This document shows positions 38,424 to 45,647 of a stretch of 47,064 nucleotides of DNA, in pieces. The position numbers and the translations under genes are program-made. The notes beneath the pieces were generated by a model that saw only the letters and a list, made by a program, of their open reading frames with translations, was not told the origin of the DNA and ran no database searches. How positions within the stretch are numbered: position 1 is the first letter of the stretch; each line of letters opens with the position of its first letter. The stretch lies in the IMG/VR virus record IMGVR_UViG_3300043469_001323, positions 1-47,064 of that record; one strand, given 5' to 3'. Source of the stretch: a virus.

Positions 38424-40184
38424 GTGAATAGAGAACAATTAATAATTGAAGTTACGAAGTGTATGAGGAATACTCCTTATGCACTTCGTACTTACTTACA
38501 AACATACGATAATACCGTATCCAAATACGTCCCACTGGACTTATTTCCCGACCAAATTAGTTTAATAGAAGATTACGACAAATACAATGAAAATATTGCA
38601 TTAAAGTATCGTCAGGCGGGTGTATCTACTGTAACCGCGGCTTGGATATCAAAACGATTGGTATTTGCCAAAAAGAACAAACCTGAAAAAATCCTTATCA
38701 TTGCCAACAAGTTAGACACATCAATGGAGATGGCTAACAAGGTAAGAGGATTTACTGAACAATGGCCTGCATGGGTTGGCGTTACATTCTCAAAAGAAAA
38801 AAACTCCCAAAGACATTTCAAACTTAGTAACGACTGTGAAGTTAAAGCGGTTGCAACATCAAAGGATGCCCTGAGGGGTTATACCCCTACCATTCTTGTA
38901 TTTGATGAGGCAGCATTTATTGAAGCGGATTCAGATTTCTGGTCTGCCTGTATGGCATCCCTATCAACAGGAGGTAAAGTTATTGTGGTTTCAACACCAA
39001 ACGGATATGACCCAATTTACTATGAAATTTATGACCAGTCATTAAGAAACATGAACGATTTCAAAATATCTGAGATGTTTTGGTATCGTGACCCAAGATA
39101 TACAAAAGATTTGTATATGGTTAAAACTAATGACTTAGTTCATTTTTTATTAAATAGAGAAGAATATACCGATAAGGACATTATTGACTTGTCAATGGAA
39201 AATCCATATGACAGAGACCACTCAATTGTAACCGATTACATTTCTCAAGGATATAAACCATGTTCATCATGGTTTGAAGGAATGGTTAAAAAGTTAAAAT
39301 TTGACCGAAGAAAAGTTGCTCAAGAGTTGGAGACGAATTTCTTAGGTTCAGGTGATAATGTATTTGAATCTGATTTAATGCAAGGTATTGCGAAAAATAC
39401 TTTGCGTGACCCCCAAGCCAAACTTATGGGTGGGTCATTATGGATATTTAAAGAACCCGTAAACGGACATAAGTATGTTATGGGGGTGGATGTATCTCGT
39501 GGTGATTCTGAGGACTTCTCGTGTATCCAAATCATTGATTTTGATGAAAGAGAACAAGTGTTAGAATATGTTGCCAAAATTCCGCCAGATGTATTGGCAG
39601 AAATTGCCTACAAATGGGGAACAATGTATAATGCTTACTGTGTAATTGATATCACAGGAGGTATGGGTATTTCTACAGCTAGAAAGTTACAGGAATTGAA
39701 CTATCAAGGTGGATTATATGTTGATAATGTTGATACAAGTAATAAATGGAAATGGGACCCAAAAGTTAATGAAAAAATTCCTGGTATTAATTTTAACTCA
39801 AAAAGGGTTCAAATTATTGCGGCATTTGAAGAGGGGGTAAGACATGGGTTTAAAGTATATTCAAATAGATTATACAATGAAATGAACACATTTATCTATA
39901 TCAATGGAAGACCTGACCATCAGAAAGGTCATCATGATGACTGTATTATGGGGGTTTCTATGGCTTTGTATGTTGCGGAAAAATCATTCCAATCTTTAGA
40001 AAAAGTAACAAGTCATACAAAAGCGATGATAAATTCATGGGCAACAACTGTGAATGAAAATAAAAACTCTTCCGACTTCTTTAATCCAATGGTTCCTCAA
40101 ATGGGTAGAGGTAATGGTATGAATAATCAAGGTGAAGCCACTAAGTCCGATTACCAAAAATATGGATGGTTATTTGGTGGGTAA
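38424..40184 (+). CDS. terL: Terminase large subunit, gp17-like
   Basis: The protein has 586 residues (T4 gp17: 610). The ATPase domain has a Walker A-like RQAGVST (63-69) and Walker B ILVFDEAAF (Asp161, Glu162). The nuclease domain has GVDVSRGDSED (Asp356), CVIDITGG (Asp409) and GHHDDCIMG (Asp505-506), the acidic triad of RNase H-like packaging nucleases. The start is GTG at 38424, in the same frame as the preceding gene after its stop; no ATG is available before residue 14. It packages DNA into the prohead through the portal encoded next. Confidence 0.95.
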   Translation: MNREQLIIEVTKCMRNTPYALRTYLQTYDNTVSKYVPLDLFPDQISLIEDYDKYNENIALKYRQAGVSTVTAAWISKRLVFAKKNKPEKILIIANKLDTSMEMANKVRGFTEQWPAWVGVTFSKEKNSQRHFKLSNDCEVKAVATSKDALRGYTPTILVFDEAAFIEADSDFWSACMASLSTGGKVIVVSTPNGYDPIYYEIYDQSLRNMNDFKISEMFWYRDPRYTKDLYMVKTNDLVHFLLNREEYTDKDIIDLSMENPYDRDHSIVTDYISQGYKPCSSWFEGMVKKLKFDRRKVAQELETNFLGSGDNVFESDLMQGIAKNTLRDPQAKLMGGSLWIFKEPVNGHKYVMGVDVSRGDSEDFSCIQIIDFDEREQVLEYVAKIPPDVLAEIAYKWGTMYNAYCVIDITGGMGISTARKLQELNYQGGLYVDNVDTSNKWKWDPKVNEKIPGINFNSKRVQIIAAFEEGVRHGFKVYSNRLYNEMNTFIYINGRPDHQKGHHDDCIMGVSMALYVAEKSFQSLEKVTSHTKAMINSWATTVNENKNSSDFFNPMVPQMGRGNGMNNQGEATKSDYQKYGWLFGG

Positions 40185-40187
40185 TAC

Positions 40188-40195
40188 TATTTATA
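40188..40195 (+). promoter_or_regulatory. Candidate late promoter box TATTTATA
   Basis: An exact box 28 nt before the portal ATG. Confidence 0.4.
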
Positions 40196-40223
40196 TTACT
40201 GAGGAAACAAGTAAATTTATATC

Positions 40224-43031
40224 ATGAGTGAACAACAAAATAATATGACAGTATGGCAGAGGTTGTCCAAAACATTTGGACCAAACTCTTTATTAAAACA
40301 AGATTATCCAACTTTTAAGTTTGATAAGAAAGAGCTTTTGCGCACTCCAAATCGTGATGATTACGAAAGAGAAAAACTCCAAGCACAACAAACATTTTAT
40401 TTAACAAATCAATGGGCTAAGGTTGAAAATAATCTCTATTCACAAGCGATTTATTATGAACCATCAAGATTATCTGCTCAATATGATTACGAAAGTATGG
40501 AATATTGCATTGCAGGAGATACTAAAATAGCAACCCCTAATGGGTTTATGACCATTAAAGAACTATCTGATAAAGGTAGAGATTATGAATTTATAACTTA
40601 TTCATACGACCATAATACAAAACAAGTTGTTCCTGCAATGGCTCGTAATGCCCATTATACTCGTGATGAAATGACATATAAAGTTAATTTTGATGACGGA
40701 ACATTTATTATAGCTACTTGGGAACATCAATTAATGAAAAGAGATGGGTCATTTGAAAGAGTTATGAATCTAAAGGAAGGTGACTCTATGATGCCATTTT
40801 ATCGTAAATCTTTTTACAACAACCAAAAATATAATTGGGTGTATACTTGTAATTCAAATGTAGGTCATAAAGGTTGGATATCTGAACATAATTTAATTTC
40901 TGAATGGTTTTATAATACTAAAATAAATAAAGACCAAGAAGTTCATCATATTGATTTTAATGGTAAAAATAATTTACCTGAAAATCTTAGTATTATGAAT
41001 ATTTCAGAACATAGGGCGTATCATGCCAGACTAAATAATGAGAAGTTATGGTCAAACCCTGAATATAGATTAAAGATGTCTGAAGTTGCAAAACGAAAAG
41101 GTAAAATGACTTGGGACGGTAATCGTTCTGGGGAAAAAAACCCTGCATATTTTTCAATACCCTTTGATGATATTATTGAAACCGCTCGTATTGAAAAATC
41201 TTTAAAGAAAACAGCTTTAAAATTAGGTGTTTCTTATAGAAAACTACAACGAGATATAAATAATTCAGGATATAAAGATTGGTCAACATTTCTTGATGCT
41301 TATGGTATTCAAAAATCGGTTTACTCAACGGCAAGAGGTAAGGGAGATAAATTAATGTTAAACCATAAAATAGTTTCAATTGAACCTAATGGAGTTATTC
41401 CTGTGTATGATTTAACTGTGCCAGGGTATAAAAATTTCGCAACAGATACTATTTTTTCTCATAATACTCCTGAGATTTCGGCAGCGCTGGACATTTACTC
41501 TGAAGAATCTACAACAACCAATGAAGACGGATTTATTCTTCAAATTTATTCTGAATCAAAGCGTATTAAATCAGTATTAGCAGATTTATTTAACAATAAT
41601 TTAGATATCAATACCAACTTACCTATGTGGACAAGAAACACATGTAAGTATGGTGACAATTTTGTTTACCTTAAATTAGACCCCGAAAAGGGGATTATCG
41701 GTTGTCAACAATTACCAACAATTGAAATTGAAAGACATGAGGTTGGAGTTAGTGCAAAAATTACTGTTGATATTACACAAGAAAAAGATGAGAACAAAAA
41801 GGCTCTTCACTTTACTTGGAAAAATAGAAACATGGAGTTCCAATCATGGGAAATTGCTCACTTTAGATTATTAGGTGATGATAGAAAACTACCTTACGGT
41901 ACTTCTATGTTGGAGAAAGCAAGACGTATTTGGAAACAATTATTATTGTGTGAAGATGCAATGTTAATTTATCGTACGTCACGAGCTCCTGAAAGAAAAT
42001 TATTTAAGGTATTTGTGGGTAATATGAATGACGATGATGTTGAAGCATATGTAAACCGAGTAGCCAATAAGTTCAAAAGAGAACAAATTGTGGATGCAAA
42101 AACAGGTAATGTGGACATGAGATTCAACCAAATGGCTGTCGACCAAGATTATTTTATTCCCGTTCGTGACCCATCAGCTCCAGACCCAATTTCAACATTA
42201 CCGGGTGCAACTAACTTATCAGAGATTGCAGATATTGAATATATTCAAAAGAAATTATTAACGGCTCTTCGTGTTCCTAAAGCGTTTTTAGGGTTTGAAG
42301 AAGTTGTTGGTGACGGTAAAAACTTATCATTACAAGATATCCGTTTTGCTCGTACAATCAACAGAATACAAAAAAGTATGATTGCCGAACTTAATAAGAT
42401 TGCAATTGTTCATTTATTCTTATTAGGTTTTGAGGATGAATTACAAAACTTTACATTGGGGTTATCTAACCCATCTACACAAGCTGATTTATTAAAAATT
42501 GATGTTTGGAAAGAAAAAGTTTTATTATATAAAGATTTAGTTTCTGACCCAGGAAACGGTATTCAACCAACATCATCGACATGGGCTAAAAAACATATCT
42601 TTGGATGGTCTGATGAAGAAATCAGATTGGATTTACAACAACAAAGAATTGAAAGAGCTGTTGGTGAAGAACTTAAATCAACTCCTACAGTTATTACTAA
42701 ATCAGGGTTGTTTGATAACATTGACAAACTATATAGTAATAAATCAGGAGGAACTGAAACTGTATCCACAACAACACCTACAGGTGGTGAAGAATCATTT
42801 GGAGGATTTGGGGCTCCGCCATCAGGAGGAGAACCCGAAGTAGGAGGAGAAGTTCCGCCACCAGCACCTGCGGGAGGTGAATCCGAGGTTACTCCGGAAT
42901 CAAGAATGAAGAACATGAATTTATTGGTGGAAAGTAACCTATTAGAAGGTTCAAAATTCTTAGATTTTGGTCAGGGTCAAGAATCTTTAGGAGAAATTTC
43001 AAAAGAATTGGATAAGTTATTAAATTCCTAA
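40224..43031 (+). CDS. Portal protein, gp20-like, interrupted by an intein
   Basis: The precursor has 935 residues; removal of the intein (residues 95-414) leaves 615, a normal size for a gp20-type portal. The extein junction reads YESMEY followed by TPEISAALDIYSEES, a conserved portal segment. Further portal motifs are KYGDNFVYLKLDPEKG, APERKLFKVFVGNM, and LLTALRVPKAFLGFEE followed by RFARTINRIQKSMIAELNKI. The C-terminal 100 residues are Gly/Pro/Glu-rich. The portal forms the dodecameric DNA entry ring at one head vertex. Function depends on protein splicing. Confidence 0.95.
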   Translation: MSEQQNNMTVWQRLSKTFGPNSLLKQDYPTFKFDKKELLRTPNRDDYEREKLQAQQTFYLTNQWAKVENNLYSQAIYYEPSRLSAQYDYESMEYCIAGDTKIATPNGFMTIKELSDKGRDYEFITYSYDHNTKQVVPAMARNAHYTRDEMTYKVNFDDGTFIIATWEHQLMKRDGSFERVMNLKEGDSMMPFYRKSFYNNQKYNWVYTCNSNVGHKGWISEHNLISEWFYNTKINKDQEVHHIDFNGKNNLPENLSIMNISEHRAYHARLNNEKLWSNPEYRLKMSEVAKRKGKMTWDGNRSGEKNPAYFSIPFDDIIETARIEKSLKKTALKLGVSYRKLQRDINNSGYKDWSTFLDAYGIQKSVYSTARGKGDKLMLNHKIVSIEPNGVIPVYDLTVPGYKNFATDTIFSHNTPEISAALDIYSEESTTTNEDGFILQIYSESKRIKSVLADLFNNNLDINTNLPMWTRNTCKYGDNFVYLKLDPEKGIIGCQQLPTIEIERHEVGVSAKITVDITQEKDENKKALHFTWKNRNMEFQSWEIAHFRLLGDDRKLPYGTSMLEKARRIWKQLLLCEDAMLIYRTSRAPERKLFKVFVGNMNDDDVEAYVNRVANKFKREQIVDAKTGNVDMRFNQMAVDQDYFIPVRDPSAPDPISTLPGATNLSEIADIEYIQKKLLTALRVPKAFLGFEEVVGDGKNLSLQDIRFARTINRIQKSMIAELNKIAIVHLFLLGFEDELQNFTLGLSNPSTQADLLKIDVWKEKVLLYKDLVSDPGNGIQPTSSTWAKKHIFGWSDEEIRLDLQQQRIERAVGEELKSTPTVITKSGLFDNIDKLYSNKSGGTETVSTTTPTGGEESFGGFGAPPSGGEPEVGGEVPPPAPAGGESEVTPESRMKNMNLLVESNLLEGSKFLDFGQGQESLGEISKELDKLLNS
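40506..41465 (+). other. Intein with HNH endonuclease in the portal gene
   Basis: The intein has 320 residues. Splicing motifs: Cys95 in CIAGDTKIATPNG (block A), GTFIIATWEHQLM with Thr165 and His168 (block B), PVYDLTVPGYKNFAT (block F), and FSHN ending in His413-Asn414 (block G). The +1 residue is Thr415. The middle has an HNH homing endonuclease (EVHHIDFNGKNNLPENLSIM, His241-His242) and a DNA-binding helix-turn-helix-like tail (KKTALKLGVSYRKLQRDI). All residues for splicing appear intact. Confidence 0.95.
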
Positions 43032-43039
43032 TATTTATA
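43032..43039 (+). promoter_or_regulatory. Candidate late promoter box TATTTATA
   Basis: An exact box starting at the end of the portal gene, 16 nt before the ATG at 43056. Confidence 0.4.
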
Positions 43040-43055
43040 ATGAAAACGCGCTATA

Positions 43056-43754
43056 ATGACTTTCGGAAAAATTAAATCCCTAATTGAAAACAATCTTATC
43101 GAATCCTACAAAGATGAAAAGGAATTCAAAAAATTGTTAAAAGAATTCAAACACAATGTTTTGGAGAATAAAACTATGTCAAAACTTTATTCTTTATACG
43201 ACCAATTGTGTACACCTCAAGGACTAAACGAATCCGACGCTAAAGATTTTTTAGAAGAAGGTATTCATTTAATTCAAAAATTATTACCAACAATTAAACC
43301 ACCAAAATCATTATCGGAAAATGTTGTAAACAAATATTCGGATATTGATTCGTTAGTGTATACAAACAAATTGAATTTATTGGAAAGAGTAAATTCTAAA
43401 AAGAATATTACAAGTGTGTTAACTTCAACAAAGGAACCTATCAAAGAATCTATTCAAATTCCTTTGAAAACAATGGTTAGTATTGCAAATCAAAATTTAA
43501 ACAAATATGTTGAAGGTCTTGATGAGTCATCAAAAAAAGAATTTTTCCAATTGATTTCTGAAGATTCAAAATCTTTGGAAGATAAGTTTGAAACAATTCG
43601 TGAAAGTGCAATCAACAAACTTAACATCATCTTAGAAAAAGAAGAAGAGTTTGAATTGAGAACAAAATTGTCTGAGACAATTGATAGATTAAAGGTTGAA
43701 AAGTTTGACCAATTGAATTTTCTAAAATTAAAAAGTTTAGAAGAATCAATCTAA
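43056..43754 (+). CDS. Hypothetical helical protein between portal and protease
   Basis: The protein has 232 residues, almost entirely helical and charged (FKKLLKEFKHNVLENKTM, LEKEEEFELRTKLSETIDRL). A helical protein between gp20 and gp21 is a common position in marine T4-like phages, probably a head-assembly factor. No family is named. Its 3' end overlaps the convergent bS21 gene by 9 nt. Confidence 0.7.
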   Translation: MTFGKIKSLIENNLIESYKDEKEFKKLLKEFKHNVLENKTMSKLYSLYDQLCTPQGLNESDAKDFLEEGIHLIQKLLPTIKPPKSLSENVVNKYSDIDSLVYTNKLNLLERVNSKKNITSVLTSTKEPIKESIQIPLKTMVSIANQNLNKYVEGLDESSKKEFFQLISEDSKSLEDKFETIRESAINKLNIILEKEEEFELRTKLSETIDRLKVEKFDQLNFLKLKSLEESI

Positions 43755-43934
43755 AGAACTTTTAACTTTTTGAACATACGTAGATTTTAATATTTCATCT
43801 CTTCGTACTACAGATTTTTTCACAAATTCTTTTCGTTCAAATAAAATTTTATTTTGTTTGGTCTTGATAACTTTAGATTTTAAGGTTTTCAGAGCCTTTT
43901 CTATTCCGTCTTTTTTTACGTCTACTATTAGCAT
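43746..43934 (-). CDS. rpsU: Ribosomal protein bS21
   Basis: The protein has 62 residues from the ATG giving MLIVDVKKDGIEKALKTLKS; codons upstream of this ATG are open but look non-coding. The pattern of an N-terminal beta strand, IEKALKTLK, the basic helix ILFERKEFVKKSVVRRDEIL and a Lys-rich end is that of bS21 at its normal length. bS21 sits on the 30S subunit near the anti-Shine-Dalgarno sequence. In Flavobacteria it helps hide that sequence (established knowledge). Phage copies are thought to exchange with the host protein and bias translation. It is the only leftward gene in the head operon and lies antisense to the end of the helical protein gene. Confidence 0.88.
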   Translation of the reverse strand: MLIVDVKKDGIEKALKTLKSKVIKTKQNKILFERKEFVKKSVVRRDEILKSTYVQKVKSSLD

Positions 43935-44034
43935 ATTATTACAAATATCGCGATTTATTAAAAAATTTTTGACTATGGGGTTTTTTTGTACTATCTTTTT
44001 ACAAAGAAATAAACCGTGACAATAATGAAATGTA

Positions 44035-44466
44035 ATGAAAAAAGGAAAAAGTGTAAAGTTAAATCTGTATAGTCCAATCAAATCTGTATATGGTACTGTG
44101 GATTCAAAAAATTTAAAATCGTTATACATAAACATTCAATCATGGGTTTCCCCAAAATTTGACCACGATAATTGGAATCGTGTAGTATGTAATCTCAGCA
44201 GAGAAATAAAACATTCAGTATTCAATTCTATTGACGCTGAACTATTCAAAGAACAAAGTATTGTTGATTTGGATTTAAGAACAAGTGGTATATCACATGG
44301 AAAAAAATCATTTTTTAACTTGGAAGTTAACTTGTACACTACAAAAGAATTTGACTTCAAATCCCCCGAACTCAAAGAATCTGTAAAAAAAATAATAAGA
44401 AATATTGTAAGAGATAATGTAATCGAAAACAAATACTTTGACTTTTCAATTTCCAAAAGTAAATAA
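44035..44466 (+). CDS. Hypothetical protein, 143 aa
   Basis: It starts MKKGKSVKLNLYSPIKSVYG. A beta-rich N-terminus is followed by LSREIKHSVFNSIDAELF and an alternating beta C-terminal part ending FDFSISKSK. Proteins of this size and pattern occur between portal and prohead protease in T4-like phages. The function is unknown. Confidence 0.7.
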   Translation: MKKGKSVKLNLYSPIKSVYGTVDSKNLKSLYINIQSWVSPKFDHDNWNRVVCNLSREIKHSVFNSIDAELFKEQSIVDLDLRTSGISHGKKSFFNLEVNLYTTKEFDFKSPELKESVKKIIRNIVRDNVIENKYFDFSISKSK

Positions 44467-44482
44467 AGTCAGAACATTGATA

Positions 44483-44490
44483 TATTTATC
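44483..44490 (+). promoter_or_regulatory. Late-promoter-like box TATTTATC
   Basis: One mismatch to TATTTATA, 13 nt before the protease ATG. Confidence 0.35.
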
Positions 44491-44503
44491 TTAAAAACTA
44501 TTG

Positions 44504-45226
44504 ATGAAACAACTAAGAATTTTAGAAGCGAACGAAGTCGGTCATGGTATATTGATTGAGACGGATGCGGGTTGGGTTTCCCCAAAAGATATTCGCAATG
44601 CGGATGTACTGAGAGAATCAGCCAACTTAGATTATAGGAACCCATTTGAGTTCTATGCTGTATTACAGAAATACAACACACCAAACAGAAACGGGAGATT
44701 TTACCCTGAAAGAATATTAAAAAGAGAAGCCGAGAACTATAAAAAGGCAATTGATAAAGGTTTATCAACTTCAGAACTTAATCACCCTGAGTCGTCTCTA
44801 ATTGACTTGGATAGGGTTTCACACATCATAACAGACATATGGTGGGATAAGAATATCCTTATGGGTAAACTTAAATTATTAACATCACCAGGTTTTCATG
44901 AGAGAGGTATTGTATCAACTAAAGGAGACCAAGCAGCAAACTTGATGAGACAAGGTGTTACTATGGGAGTTTCTTCAAGAGGAGTAGGTTCCTTGAAAAA
45001 AGTTGGTGAGAGAAATGAAGTACAAGATGATTTTGAGTTAATTTGTTTTGACTTGGTATCATCACCATCTACACCAGGCGCTTATTTGTTTACTAATCCT
45101 AATGATAGAGATAAATACGAAGAGAACTTAGAAGAAGAAAAAAAATATAAATCACCTGAAAATTCAGAATTCCAATCCAAAGGAGTTGACTTAATGAGAA
45201 AATTGACCGATTATTTGAAAAAATAA
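44504..45226 (+). CDS. Prohead core protease, gp21-like
   Basis: The protein has 240 residues from the ATG (a TTG directly before it could also start). The fold signature of T4 gp21-type serine proteases is visible: NTPNRNGRFYP near residue 60, His94 in SELNHPESS, Ser157-Ser158 in MGVSSRGVGSL, and FDLVSSPSTPGA. It cleaves scaffold and head proteins during capsid maturation, usually after LxE or IxE-type sites. It lies between the portal and the scaffold gene, the same order as in T4. Confidence 0.93.
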   Translation: MKQLRILEANEVGHGILIETDAGWVSPKDIRNADVLRESANLDYRNPFEFYAVLQKYNTPNRNGRFYPERILKREAENYKKAIDKGLSTSELNHPESSLIDLDRVSHIITDIWWDKNILMGKLKLLTSPGFHERGIVSTKGDQAANLMRQGVTMGVSSRGVGSLKKVGERNEVQDDFELICFDLVSSPSTPGAYLFTNPNDRDKYEENLEEEKKYKSPENSEFQSKGVDLMRKLTDYLKK

Positions 45227-45235
45227 AATTTAATT

Positions 45236-45445
45236 ATGGAAGAAAAATTCTTTGTTGCGAAAATTCAGTATGATTTACCTGATGAAAACAGTGGTAAAAT
45301 TAAAAAAATTAGAGAGGAAAAACTTGTAAGAGGTTATTCTGTTACAGATGTGGAAGCTAAGGTTACGAAAAAATATGAGGGGTTCACTCATGATTGGAGA
45401 ATAACTTCAGTATCTGAAAGTAAAATTGATGAGGTTATTGAATAA
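45236..45445 (+). CDS. DUF4494-like small protein
   Basis: The protein has 69 residues. FFVAKIQYDLPDENSGKIKK followed by LVRGYSVTDVEAKVTKKY resembles DUF4494, a small domain common in Bacteroidota and their phages. The function is unknown. It starts 9 nt after the protease stop and is followed by a terminator. Confidence 0.65.
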   Translation: MEEKFFVAKIQYDLPDENSGKIKKIREEKLVRGYSVTDVEAKVTKKYEGFTHDWRITSVSESKIDEVIE

Positions 45446-45468
45446 TTGATTTTTTAAAAGATTTAATA

Positions 45469-45498
45469 AAAGTGGTCGTAATTGACCACTTTTTTTTT
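45469..45498 (+). terminator. Intrinsic terminator
   Basis: AAAGTGGTC / GACCACTTT with a 6-nt loop and a T-run, ending the protease transcript. Confidence 0.9.
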
Positions 45499-45580
45499 GC
45501 TTGTACATATTTATATGTTGATATTGTAACACCTGTTTTTGGTGTTTATAATCATAAAACATTAAAAAATAAAAGATATC

Positions 45581-45603
45581 ATACCTAAGGTGAGGTATTT
45601 TTT
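45581..45603 (+). terminator. Second hairpin with T-run before the scaffold gene
   Basis: ATACCT / AGGTAT with a 6-nt loop followed by T bases. Another hairpin (AACACC / GGTGTT) lies near 45528-45547. Confidence 0.6.
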
Positions 45604-45647
45604 GGTTTTTGGTAATATTTATTAAGTAAAATAAATAGATTTTCTAT

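Noticed and set aside
43935-44135. N-terminal extension of the bS21 frame to 129 residues
   Set aside because: The extension is hydrophobic and aromatic, overlaps the opposite gene and has no ribosomal-protein features; bS21 is complete from the internal ATG.
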